DNA from: JBAROU01 sp049642385
GTDB lineage: Bacteria; Chloroflexota; Dehalococcoidia; DSTF01; RBG-16-68-14
Direction of reading: 5' to 3'
Length of the DNA stretch: 13,491 bases
Assembly: GCA_049642385.1 (NCBI GenBank)
Contig: JBAROU010000007.1
Span: forward strand, 1 to 13,491
The translations under genes were made by a program, and so were the position numbers. The notes under the pieces were generated by a model that saw nothing but the letters and a program-made list of their open reading frames with translations, was not told where the DNA came from and ran no database searches. Below are positions 1-7,088 of this stretch, in pieces (positions within the stretch are counted from its first letter, which is position 1; each line of letters begins with the position of its first letter).

Positions 1-7
1 ACCTCTG

Positions 8-823
8 CTAGGGCAGCTCAGCCGTCGGCGTCGCTCTCAGGCGCTCAACGGCGCGAAGGATGGCGGCGTAGCCCCAGCGCTGCAGGGCCAGCGCCACCAG
101 CAGGCCCATCAGCGCCACTACGAGGCCGGCGAAGGCATCGAGGATGTAGTGGTTCGCCGTGAAGACGATAGCGGTGAACTGGGCTATCGGCCAGATGATC
201 CCTAAGCCCCGTAGCCACACGTTCTTCGTCGTCCAGAAGAGCACCCCACCGACGAGTAGCGCCCAGCCATAGTGAAGGCTGGGCATCGCAGCGTAGGGGT
301 TGACGAACGGCTGTGTCGACTGGGCCTGGTAGCTGAGCCCCGTGTACTTCTCCAACGTATCGACGAAGCCGAAGCTAGCGTCCGGCGGTAGCAGGCGCGG
401 CGGCGTGACAGGAAACAGGTGGTAAACGACGAGGGCGATCGCGCCGGAGGCGAGCAGGGCATCGCGGGTCACGGTGTACTGATGGCGGTGCCCGAAGAAG
501 TACATCCAGAGGCCGAGCGCGACGATGAGCGGGAAGTCCAGCCAGAAGTAGACAGCGTTGAAGAACTGGATCAACGCCTCGTTGCCCAGGATCGCCGAGT
601 TCAGGGACGGCTCCCAAAAGAAGCCGAGCGCGCGCTCAATCTCGATCACACGCGTGGCATGGGCGAGCGCCTCCGCGTCGCGGTCGACAACGCTGCCTCG
701 GACGAGGAAGTAGAGCAGGAAGGCGAGCGCGACGAGGCCGATCTCGAACACGTCGCGGTAGACGCGCCGCTCGCTGATCGTGTCCAGGAGCCTGCGCGAG
801 AGAGCGCCAACTGCTACGGCCAC
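8..823 (-). CDS. PAP2-superfamily membrane phosphatase/phosphotransferase (Aur1/inositolphosphotransferase-like)
   Basis: Integral membrane protein of 271 residues. It has the PAP2 active-site layout: PVTPPR at 138-143 (motif C1 region), PSLH at 181-184 and NHYILD at 224-229, with H184, H225 and D229 as the expected catalytic residues. The stretch GFFWEPSLN near 67-75 is typical of the PAP2_3 (Aur1-like) branch. Several hydrophobic helices run from about 26 to 247. Members of this family cleave or transfer phosphate or phospho-head-groups of lipids at the membrane; the substrate here cannot be told. The start is the GTG at 823 because GGAGG lies 5 bases upstream (829-833). The reading frame stays open upstream as far as 1540, but that part is antisense to the neighbouring genes and is not protein-like. 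The gene is divergent from the RidA gene. Confidence 0.88.
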   Translation of the reverse strand: MAVAVGALSRRLLDTISERRVYRDVFEIGLVALAFLLYFLVRGSVVDRDAEALAHATRVIEIERALGFFWEPSLNSAILGNEALIQFFNAVYFWLDFPLIVALGLWMYFFGHRHQYTVTRDALLASGAIALVVYHLFPVTPPRLLPPDASFGFVDTLEKYTGLSYQAQSTQPFVNPYAAMPSLHYGWALLVGGVLFWTTKNVWLRGLGIIWPIAQFTAIVFTANHYILDAFAGLVVALMGLLVALALQRWGYAAILRAVERLRATPTAELP

Positions 824-828
824 GATGT

Positions 829-833
829 CCTCC
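829..833 (-). promoter_or_regulatory. Shine-Dalgarno GGAGG deciding the PAP2 start
   Basis: GGAGG on the minus strand, 5 bases before an in-frame GTG. It fixes the start well inside a much longer open frame. Confidence 0.7.
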
Positions 834-844
834 GTTCGCGATTC

Positions 845-873
845 ATCATAGCTTCCGGTAGGGTCGGAGTCAC
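845..873 (-). promoter_or_regulatory. Candidate sigma-70 promoter of the PAP2 gene
   Basis: On the minus strand, GTGACT (868-873) and TATGAT (845-850) are separated by exactly 17 bases. Transcription would start near 838, giving a leader of about 15 bases that contains the GGAGG. Pattern match only. Confidence 0.45.
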
Positions 874-888
874 GACGCTCGCAATGCG

Positions 889-918
889 TTGCGCCCGACG
901 CCGAGCGCTCCGTATCAT
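889..918 (+). promoter_or_regulatory. Candidate sigma-70 promoter of the ridA-pepA pair
   Basis: TTGCGC (889-894), an 18-base spacer and TATCAT (913-918). Transcription would begin around 925, about 10 bases before the ATG at 935. The ATG at 917 would lie inside the -10 element, which argues for the later start. It sits back-to-back with the PAP2 promoter. Confidence 0.4.
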
Positions 919-934
919 GCCCATACCTCAGACA

Positions 935-1333
935 ATGGAACGACAGAATATCAGCAGCGGGGCGCCCTGGGAATCGCAGGTCGGCTACTCGCGAGCCGTA
1001 CGCGTCGGCCCGTTCGTCTACGTCGCCGGCACAAGCGCGTCCGACGCAGAGGGCCGCGTCATCGCGCCGGGCGACCCGTATGGGCAGGCAGTGGCCATCT
1101 TCCGCAAGATCCAGGCAGCTCTGGAGAGCGTCGGCGCGGGGCTCCGGGACGTGGTACGGACACGAATGTACCTGACGAACATCGACGATTGGGAGCAGGT
1201 GGGCAGAGCCCACGCCGAGTTCTTCGGCGATCTCCGGCCGGCGGCGACACTGGTAACTGTGAACCGCCTGCTCGACCCGGAGATGCTCGTCGAGATCGAG
1301 GTTGACGCCGTGATCGTCGGCGGCGATTCGTAG
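935..1333 (+). CDS. RidA/YjgF/YER057c/UK114-family protein lacking the catalytic arginine
   Basis: A 132-residue single-domain protein covering the whole RidA fold. It starts MERQNISSGAPWE, continues with FVYVAGTSA (27-35) and DVVRTRMYLTN (72-82), and ends EIEVDAVI (120-127). RidA itself hydrolyses reactive enamines/imines formed by PLP enzymes, using an arginine in the motif PARS (R105 in E. coli). Here the aligned stretch is RPAATLV (101-107), so that position is A104. This places the protein among the Rid subfamilies that lack the arginine and whose activity is unclear. An ATG at 917 would add six residues, but it falls in the candidate -10 box and no Shine-Dalgarno precedes either start. 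pepA follows after 15 bases, so the two are probably co-transcribed. Confidence 0.88.
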   Translation: MERQNISSGAPWESQVGYSRAVRVGPFVYVAGTSASDAEGRVIAPGDPYGQAVAIFRKIQAALESVGAGLRDVVRTRMYLTNIDDWEQVGRAHAEFFGDLRPAATLVTVNRLLDPEMLVEIEVDAVIVGGDS

Positions 1334-1348
1334 GAAGGAGCAGGCACC

Positions 1349-2851
1349 ATGGAGATTCGCGTCGAACGAGGGGACATCGGGCAGCACCAGGCCGACGCCA
1401 TTATCGTCAACCTGTTCGAGGGTGTGACGAGTCCCGGCGGCGGGACGGGCGCCGTCGACCAGGCGCTGGACGGGGCCATCTCGCGCGTAATCGCGGACGG
1501 CGACTGTCGGGGCAAAGACGGCGAGCTGACGTTGATCCACACGCTGGGCAAGATCGCGGCGCCACGTGTGCTAGTGGCCGGGCTGGGCAAGGCCGACAAG
1601 TTCACCGTCGATAAGGTGCGCACGATCGCAGCGAACGCGGCGCGCTTCCTGCGCCGCCACCGCTGCAAGACAATCGCGTCGATCACCCACGGAGCAGGCA
1701 TCGCCGGCCTCGACCCCGAGGCGTGCGCCCAGGCGATCGCGGAGGGCACGGTTCTAGGGCTGTACACCTTCCGCCGCCACAAGAAGCCGCCCGAGGACGC
1801 GATCGAGGTGCAGCGGCTCACGCTCGTCGAGTTCGACGAGGGGCGCGTCGAGACGCTGCGCCGCGGCGCCGCGCGCGGCGTCATCCTGGCAGAGGCGGCG
1901 AACTTCGCGCGCGATCTGGCGAATGAGCCGAGCAACGTCCTCACCCCGACGGAGCTGGCAGAACGCGCCCGCGCGATGGCGCAGGAGTACGGCCTGGAGT
2001 GCGAGGTGTTCGACCGGGCGTGGATGGAAGAGCAGGGCATGGGCGGCGTGCTCGGCGTGGCGAAGGGGAGCCAGCAGCCACCGCGCTTCATCGTCTTGCG
2101 CTACAAGGGCGGTGGTTCGACGCACCTGGCGCTCGTGGGCAAGGGCATCACCTTCGACACGGGCGGCATCTCGATCAAGCCGGCGGCGGGCATGGAGGAG
2201 ATGAAGGGCGACATGTCGGGTGGGGCGTCCGTCATCGCGGCGATGCGGGCGATCGCCCAACTGAAGCCTGCCATCGACGTAACGGGCGTGGTGCCCGCGA
2301 CGGAGAACATGCCCGGCGGCAACGCCACGAAGCCAGGCGACGTCCTGCGCGCGATGAACGGCAAGACGATCGAGGTGATCAATACGGACGCAGAGGGGCG
2401 GCTGATCCTCTCGGACGCGCTGGTCTACGCCGGCCAGCAGTCGCCAGCGGCGATCATCGACGTCGCCACCCTAACGGGCGCGATATCGATCGCGCTGGGC
2501 AACGTCGCCGTAGGCGCGATGACGAACAACGACGCCCTGCTCGCTCGCGTCCGGCGCGCGGCCGAGGTCGCCGGCGAAAAGGTCTGGCAGCTGCCGATGT
2601 TCGACGAGTACAAGGAGCAGATCAAGAGCGAGGTGGCGGACATGAAGAACACCGGTGGCCGGGGCGCCGGCTCGATCACGGCGGCGTTCTTCCTGAAGGA
2701 GTTCGTCGACGACACGCCCTGGGTGCACCTGGACATGGCCGGCGTGGACTTCTACGAGCGGGAGAAGGGCATCCTGGTGAAGGGCGCCAGCGGCATCCCC
2801 GTCCGCACGCTGGTCCACCTCGTGCTGGACCTGGCGCAGGAGGGGCTGTAG
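1349..2851 (+). CDS. pepA: Leucyl aminopeptidase (M17 family, PepA)
   Basis: Full-length 500-residue cytosolic leucyl aminopeptidase, which removes N-terminal residues from peptides using two metal ions. The N-terminal macro-like domain (about 1-160) is followed by the catalytic domain. All expected ligands and catalytic residues are visible at a constant offset of 5 from E. coli PepA: K265 and D270 in KGITFDTGG, K277, D288 in GDMSGG, D347 and E349 in the family signature NTDAEGRL, and R351. The start ATG is preceded by AGGAAGGAG about 9 bases upstream. It follows the RidA gene by 15 bases and probably shares its transcript. It is tail-to-tail with the alpha/beta hydrolase, with only 7 bases between the stop codons. 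Some PepA proteins also bind DNA, but nothing here tests that. Confidence 0.96.
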   Translation: MEIRVERGDIGQHQADAIIVNLFEGVTSPGGGTGAVDQALDGAISRVIADGDCRGKDGELTLIHTLGKIAAPRVLVAGLGKADKFTVDKVRTIAANAARFLRRHRCKTIASITHGAGIAGLDPEACAQAIAEGTVLGLYTFRRHKKPPEDAIEVQRLTLVEFDEGRVETLRRGAARGVILAEAANFARDLANEPSNVLTPTELAERARAMAQEYGLECEVFDRAWMEEQGMGGVLGVAKGSQQPPRFIVLRYKGGGSTHLALVGKGITFDTGGISIKPAAGMEEMKGDMSGGASVIAAMRAIAQLKPAIDVTGVVPATENMPGGNATKPGDVLRAMNGKTIEVINTDAEGRLILSDALVYAGQQSPAAIIDVATLTGAISIALGNVAVGAMTNNDALLARVRRAAEVAGEKVWQLPMFDEYKEQIKSEVADMKNTGGRGAGSITAAFFLKEFVDDTPWVHLDMAGVDFYEREKGILVKGASGIPVRTLVHLVLDLAQEGL

Positions 2852-2858
2852 GGCGCCG

Positions 2859-3629
2859 TTACAGGCCGATATCGATCTTCTGCACCTCTTCCGTCAGGAA
2901 GCTCAGGATGAGCTGGTGCACCAGCTCGGGCCGCTCGTAGAGGAGTAGATGAGATGTGCCAGGGACGACACATAGCTGAGCATCGGGGATAGCTCGGAAC
3001 AGCCCCGTGCTGTGTTCCAGCGACATCAGATCGCGGTCGGCGCACATGACCAGTGTGCGCGCGGTGATCTTGGCGAGGTCCGCCGGAGCGATGTTGGGCT
3101 CGTTCAGGATCATGCGCTTCGTCTTCTCAAATACGATTGGCCAGTGTTCCGGCCCGTCAGGGCTCAAGCGTTTGTACTCCTCCCCAAACGCGTCGGGAAG
3201 ACTCTCGGCCGTCGCTTCACGGAAGAACGTGATGGTGCCTTCGTCGAGGCCGCGGGCATCGAAGTTGCCGCTGATCGACACGAACTTGTCGACGAGGCTG
3301 GGCTGAGCCATCGCCATCAGCATGCCGACGTTGGCGCCATCGCTGTAGCCGACGACGCTGGCACGCTCGATGCCCAGCGCCCCCATGAATGCGATTGTGT
3401 CCTGGGCCATCACGTCATAGCTGAGGGGGCCTTCCATATCGGCGGTGCGACCGTGGCCCCTGCGCTCGGGCACGATCACACGAACATGCTTCGCCAGGAT
3501 GGGTGCGAGCGCAGAGAACGTTTCGGCGCTTGAGAATGCGCCATGCAGGGCGAGGAGCGGCGCGCCTTCCCCGTAGCTCTCGTAATAGGTGTTGACGCCG
3601 TTCGCGATGATGTGGCTTCCGGTCGCCAC
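2859..3629 (-). CDS. Alpha/beta-hydrolase-fold protein
   Basis: A 256-residue single-domain alpha/beta hydrolase. The oxyanion-hole HG motif is at 29-30 (LLALHGAF). The nucleophile elbow GYSDG at 94-98 gives S96. The acid is probably D200 in CADRDLM, and H227 in GTSHLLL completes the triad. The region from about 125 to 185 is the lid. There is no signal peptide, so it is probably cytoplasmic. Family members are esterases, epoxide hydrolases, lactonases and similar enzymes; the substrate cannot be assigned. The start is the GTG at 3629, because GGGAGGGAG lies 8 bases upstream. It is divergent from the DNA glycosylase gene. Confidence 0.9.
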   Translation of the reverse strand: MATGSHIIANGVNTYYESYGEGAPLLALHGAFSSAETFSALAPILAKHVRVIVPERRGHGRTADMEGPLSYDVMAQDTIAFMGALGIERASVVGYSDGANVGMLMAMAQPSLVDKFVSISGNFDARGLDEGTITFFREATAESLPDAFGEEYKRLSPDGPEHWPIVFEKTKRMILNEPNIAPADLAKITARTLVMCADRDLMSLEHSTGLFRAIPDAQLCVVPGTSHLLLYERPELVHQLILSFLTEEVQKIDIGL

Positions 3630-3718
3630 GTATTGATCTCCCTCCCTGCTGATACGAGGAACGGGCCCAACCGTAACCGATCCGAACTTGCGTTACAAGC
3701 TGATACACTCAGGTCGCC

Positions 3719-4372
3719 ATGCCGCCTACCCCACGACGCAGGAAGCTGACATACGACGCCGAAAAGGCGCGCAAGCACCTGCTGCGCGCCGACCCGGTGA
3801 TGCGTGACATCGTGCGGCGGGTGGGGCCGTTGGGCATCGAGCGGCGGGCCGGAGCGTACCAGTCGCTGATGCGGGCGCTGCTCTACCAGCAACTCGCAGG
3901 CGCGGCTGCGTCGGCCATCGAGAAGCGCTTCCTGGCGCTCTTCGGTGACCGGCAGCCGGACCCAGACGAGCTGTTGGCCACGTCGCCGGAAGAGCTGCGC
4001 GCCGTCGGCATCTCACGCCAGAAGGCCTCCTACTTGCACAGCCTGGCCGAGCACGCCACGAACGGCGGGCTGAACGACCGCCGCCTCGCGCGCGCGCCGG
4101 AGGAGGCCGTGATCGAGGCGGTCACGGAGATACGGGGCGTGGGGCGCTGGACGGCGGACATGCTGCTCATGTTCTCGCTCGGGCGGCCAGACGTGCTGCC
4201 AGTGGGCGACCTGGGCATCCAGCGGATGATGATGGAGGCGTACGGGCTGGCCGCGATGCCGGACGCCGAGACGATGACTAAGGTCGCCGAGCCGTGGCGG
4301 CCCTTTCGCAGCGCGGCTTCGTGGTACCTCTGGCGCTTCGGCGATGTGATCACGGCAGACGTCACGCTCTGA
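3719..4372 (+). CDS. DNA-3-methyladenine glycosylase II-like protein (AlkA-type HhH-GPD)
   Basis: A 217-residue helix-hairpin-helix glycosylase of the AlkA type, which excises alkylated bases in base excision repair. It lacks the N-terminal TATA-like domain of E. coli AlkA and is therefore of the short form. Visible features are the helical core around LLYQQLAG (54-61), the hairpin IRGVGRWTADMLL (138-150) and PVGDLGIQ (161-168), where D164 is the catalytic aspartate. At the hairpin position where bifunctional Nth/OGG enzymes carry a catalytic lysine there is W144, so it should be monofunctional, without lyase activity. There is no [4Fe-4S] cysteine cluster. A weak AGG precedes the ATG. The decayed EEP gene begins 4 bases after its stop, suggesting the two were once translated together. 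Confidence 0.92.
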   Translation: MPPTPRRRKLTYDAEKARKHLLRADPVMRDIVRRVGPLGIERRAGAYQSLMRALLYQQLAGAAASAIEKRFLALFGDRQPDPDELLATSPEELRAVGISRQKASYLHSLAEHATNGGLNDRRLARAPEEAVIEAVTEIRGVGRWTADMLLMFSLGRPDVLPVGDLGIQRMMMEAYGLAAMPDAETMTKVAEPWRPFRSAASWYLWRFGDVITADVTL

Positions 4373-4376
4373 GACG

Positions 4377-4548
4377 ATGCGTATCGTCTGCTGGAGCATC
4401 CGCGCCGGCGGAGGACGAGGCGTTCCTGAACCGCTACCTGTCACCGCACCTCAGCGCCGCGCGCTACGAGTGGGGCGTCGCGGCAACAGACACCCGGCGA
4501 GAGGCGCTCAGCGATCACGCCGCGCTGACTATAGACCTCGATTTCTGA
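4377..4548 (+). pseudogene. Remnant of an endonuclease/exonuclease/phosphatase (EEP) family gene, internally deleted and frameshifted
   Basis: The first 13 or so codons (from ATG 4377) read MRIVCWSIRAGGG. This resembles the EEP-family N-terminus of the form MRIVSWNIRAGGG, with the metal-site asparagine changed to serine. Moving one base to the +1 frame from about 4411, the DNA reads DEAFLNRYLSPHL, then a short stretch, then REALSDHAALTIDLDF and a stop at 4546-4548. This resembles the C-terminal end of the same family, including the SDHA motif with the catalytic D-H pair. A normal family member is roughly 240-260 residues, so around 600 bases of the middle are missing. The two ends are in different frames and meet near GGCGGAGGACGAGG. 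The 172-base remnant cannot make an active enzyme. An assembly error is possible. Confidence 0.72.
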
Positions 4549-4570
4549 GCTGCGGTCCACCGACACCCTG

Positions 4571-4596
4571 CCCGCCTGCAGGCGGGGGCTGAAGCC
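4571..4596. repeat. Tandem palindromes, REP-like
   Basis: A perfect 16-base palindrome CCCGCCTGCAGGCGGG (4571-4586) is followed at once by GGCT-GA-AGCC (4587-4596). Paired hairpins of this look are common dispersed intergenic elements in GC-rich genomes. There is no T-run, so it is not a typical intrinsic terminator. Only one copy is in the window. Confidence 0.45.
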
Positions 4597-4657
4597 TGCC
4601 CCTCGATATGTGATCGCGTGTGCTACAGTCGAATCCGAAGGAGCCCCTCGGCGTCTC

Positions 4658-5890
4658 ATGCCCACGCTTGAGCCCTGGCGCAGGAACCTCTACGCGGTCG
4701 CGATCGCGCAGTTCATCGCGCTGGGCGGGGGCAACCTGATCTTCCCCTTCATGCCCTTCTACGTGCAGGACCTGGGCGTGAGCGACCCCGACAAGGTGGC
4801 GCTCTGGTCGGGCCTGCTGGGCACGGCAACGGGAGCGATGCTGTTCATCTCGTCGCCCATCTGGGGTAGCCTGGCCGACCGCTTCGGCCGCAAGCAGATG
4901 CTGCTGCGCGCCTACCTGGGCGCGATGGTGACGATGACGCTCCAGGGCGTGGTGCAGAACGTTTGGCAGTTGCTCCTCCTGCGCGGGCTCCAGGGTGCGT
5001 TCGTCGGGACGATCCCGGCGGCGACGGCGCTCGTCGCGACGGGCACGCCGCGCGATCGGATCGCCTATGCGCTGGGGCTGCTCCAGATGGCGCTCTTCAC
5101 CTCGCAGTTCGTCGGCCCGCTCGCGGGCGGCGGGCTGGCGGCCTCGATCGGCTTCCGGCCAACGTTCCTCGCGACGGGCGGCTTCTACTTCCTCTCGTTC
5201 CTGCTCGTCCTGCTGCTGGTCGAAGAGCGCTTCGAGAGGCCCGCGGCGGCCGAGAGGACCACGATCGTCCAGAACTTGCGTGTGGTGTTCGATCGCAGGC
5301 CGCTCGTCGTCCTGATCGGCATCGTCTTCCTGCTGAACGCCGGCGCGCCGTTCGTGAGGCCGTTGATCCCGCTGATGGTGGAGTCGTTCGATCCAAGGGG
5401 GAGCGTGGAAACGCTGGCCGGCTTCACGTTCGCGGCGATGGCGATCACCAGCGCGGTCACGGCGGTCAGCGCGAGCCGCTTCTCCGCGCGTATCGGTTAC
5501 CGGAACCTGCTGGCGCTGACGACGCTCGGCGCGGGCGCGGCCTACCTGCCAGTCGCGATGGCGACGAACGTGCCGAGCCTGATCGTACTGGTCGCGGTCG
5601 TGGGGTTGTTCACGGGCGGGATGCTGCCCACCGTCAACGCTTTGATCGATTACCACGCTCCACCGGGTAAGCAGGCGTCCGCATTCGGACTGACCGGCAG
5701 CGCGATGGCGCTCGCCTTCGCTGTAGCGCCGCTCACGGGCGGCCTGGTCGCCTCGGCAGCGGGGGTAGACATGGCCTTCATCGTGATCGGCCTCGTGACA
5801 GTGGGAGTCTCGGGGGTCGTGTTCGCCTTGGTGCGCGAGCCTGGGGAATCAGGAACGCCTGTCGAGCCTGTGGGCGAGGCGGGCGGCTGA
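4658..5890 (+). CDS. Major facilitator superfamily transporter (drug-efflux-like, MdtG/TetA type)
   Basis: A 410-residue inner-membrane transporter with about 12 hydrophobic helices in two halves. They are joined by a charged loop around 190-215 (LVEERFERP onward). MFS motif A, GSLADRFGRK, is at 70-79 between helices 2 and 3, and a motif C-like GPLAGGGLAASIG lies at 153-165 in helix 5. Together these point to the proton-driven drug exporters (DHA1-like), but the substrate cannot be told. The ATG at 4658 was chosen because it starts the conserved N-terminus (PTLEPWRRNLYAVAIAQF). AAGGAG lies about 14 bases upstream, rather far. The frame is open upstream to 4610 without conserved features. It ends one base before the convergent coaBC stop codon. 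Confidence 0.9.
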   Translation: MPTLEPWRRNLYAVAIAQFIALGGGNLIFPFMPFYVQDLGVSDPDKVALWSGLLGTATGAMLFISSPIWGSLADRFGRKQMLLRAYLGAMVTMTLQGVVQNVWQLLLLRGLQGAFVGTIPAATALVATGTPRDRIAYALGLLQMALFTSQFVGPLAGGGLAASIGFRPTFLATGGFYFLSFLLVLLLVEERFERPAAAERTTIVQNLRVVFDRRPLVVLIGIVFLLNAGAPFVRPLIPLMVESFDPRGSVETLAGFTFAAMAITSAVTAVSASRFSARIGYRNLLALTTLGAGAAYLPVAMATNVPSLIVLVAVVGLFTGGMLPTVNALIDYHAPPGKQASAFGLTGSAMALAFAVAPLTGGLVASAAGVDMAFIVIGLVTVGVSGVVFALVREPGESGTPVEPVGEAGG

Positions 5891-5891
5891 G

Positions 5892-7085
5892 CTAGCTTCG
5901 CGTGCGCAGCAGCGCCACGACGCGGTCGAGCACACGCAGCGCCACCTCGTACTTGGGGAGCACGGGCAGCGCCTCGACGCCGGAAGCGTCGACCAGCGCC
6001 ACCTCATTCGTATCGCTGGCGAAACCAGAGCCAGGCGTCGTGATGTCGTTCGCGACGACGAGGTCAAGGCGCTTGTTGCGGAGCATCTCCTGCGCGGCCG
6101 CAACGGCGTCGCGGCTCTCGGCCTTGAACCCCACGCGCACGAAGCTGCCCTGCACCTCGCTGAGGATGTCCGGATTGGGCACCAGCTCGAGCGTGAGGCC
6201 TGCCTTGCCCGCCTTCTTTATCTTGTGTCCGGCCGCCTCGTCTGGACGGAAGTCGGCGACGGCGGCGGCCATGATTAACACGTCAGCATCGCTACAGGCG
6301 AACGTGACGGCGTCCAGCATCTCGCGGGCGTCCTGCACCGGCACGAGGCGCACGCCGTAGGGGCACGCCAGGGCGGTCGGCGTGGTCACGAGCGTCACTT
6401 CGGCGCCGCGGTCGCGTCCGGCCTCGGCGAGGGCATAGCCCATCTTGCCGGACGAGTGGTTGCCCACGTAGCGCACCGGGTCAATCGCCTCCTGCGTGCC
6501 ACCCGCCGTGACGACGACGCGCCGCCGGGCGAGGTCACCGTTCCGCCCGAGCGCCTGGCGCAGCGCGCCGACGATGTGGTCCGTGTCGATGAGGCGTCCC
6601 AGACCAAGGTGGCCACTGGCGAGACGGCCCTCCGCCGGGCCGATGATGGTGTAGCCGCGCTGGCGCAGCAGGTCGATGTTTGCCTGCGTTGCTGCGTCCT
6701 CGTACATCTGGTTGTCCATCGCGGGCGCGAGCAGCACGGGCGCTTCCGTCGCGAGCACGGTGAGGCTCACCACGTCATCCGCCAGCCCCTGCGCGAGCCG
6801 CGCCATCGTCGTGGCGCTCGCCGGCGCGACGACGATGGCAGAAGCGCGGCGGGCGATCTCGACGTGCTCCTCGGCAAGCTCTGTCGTGGGATCGAACATA
6901 TCGAGGAGGACCGGGCGGCCGGTGAGGCCGCGCAGCGTGAGCGGCGCGATGAAGCGCGTCGCCGACGCGGTCATCAGAACATCCACCAGCGCGCCGGCTT
7001 GAGCGAGCCTGCTGGCCAGATCAGCGGCCTTGTAAGCGGCGATGCTGCCCGTGATGCCCAGCGCGATGTGCCGGCCCGCTAGCAT
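5892..7085 (-). CDS. coaBC: Bifunctional phosphopantothenoylcysteine decarboxylase / phosphopantothenate-cysteine ligase (CoaBC)
   Basis: A 397-residue fused enzyme that joins cysteine to 4'-phosphopantothenate and then decarboxylates the product to 4'-phosphopantetheine. The N-terminal flavoprotein CoaC half (about 1-180) shows ITGSIAAYKA at 11-20, the catalytic H74 in HVEIARR, PAMDNQMY at 121-128 and LASG at 155-158. The C-terminal CoaB half shows VTAGGTQE at 192-199, N209 in GNHSSGKMG, AAAVADFRP at 273-281 and the lysines of KIKK at 288-291. Two CoaC positions differ from the E. coli form: D124 where Asn is usual and S157 where the flap Cys is usual. Other lineages seem to carry such variants, so activity is plausible. 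It starts 3 bases after the coaX stop codon and is certainly in that operon. Confidence 0.96.
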   Translation of the reverse strand: MLAGRHIALGITGSIAAYKAADLASRLAQAGALVDVLMTASATRFIAPLTLRGLTGRPVLLDMFDPTTELAEEHVEIARRASAIVVAPASATTMARLAQGLADDVVSLTVLATEAPVLLAPAMDNQMYEDAATQANIDLLRQRGYTIIGPAEGRLASGHLGLGRLIDTDHIVGALRQALGRNGDLARRRVVVTAGGTQEAIDPVRYVGNHSSGKMGYALAEAGRDRGAEVTLVTTPTALACPYGVRLVPVQDAREMLDAVTFACSDADVLIMAAAVADFRPDEAAGHKIKKAGKAGLTLELVPNPDILSEVQGSFVRVGFKAESRDAVAAAQEMLRNKRLDLVVANDITTPGSGFASDTNEVALVDASGVEALPVLPKYEVALRVLDRVVALLRTRS

Positions 7086-7088
7086 GGC

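Noticed and set aside
824..1540. Upstream extension of the PAP2 open frame
   Set aside because: It is antisense to the RidA and pepA genes, has a composition rich in Arg/Asp/Ala/His typical of shadow frames, and a good GGAGG-GTG start lies at 823.
1018..2091. Long minus-strand open frame opposite ridA and pepA
   Set aside because: Ser/Arg/Pro-rich low-information translation, antisense to two clear genes.
1999..2940. Second plus-strand open frame inside pepA
   Set aside because: Arg/Gly/His-rich shadow of the aminopeptidase frame, no motif.
4529..5656. Long minus-strand open frame opposite the MFS gene
   Set aside because: Extremely Arg/Glu/Gln/His-rich with no domain and lying opposite a clear transporter; a product of high GC content.
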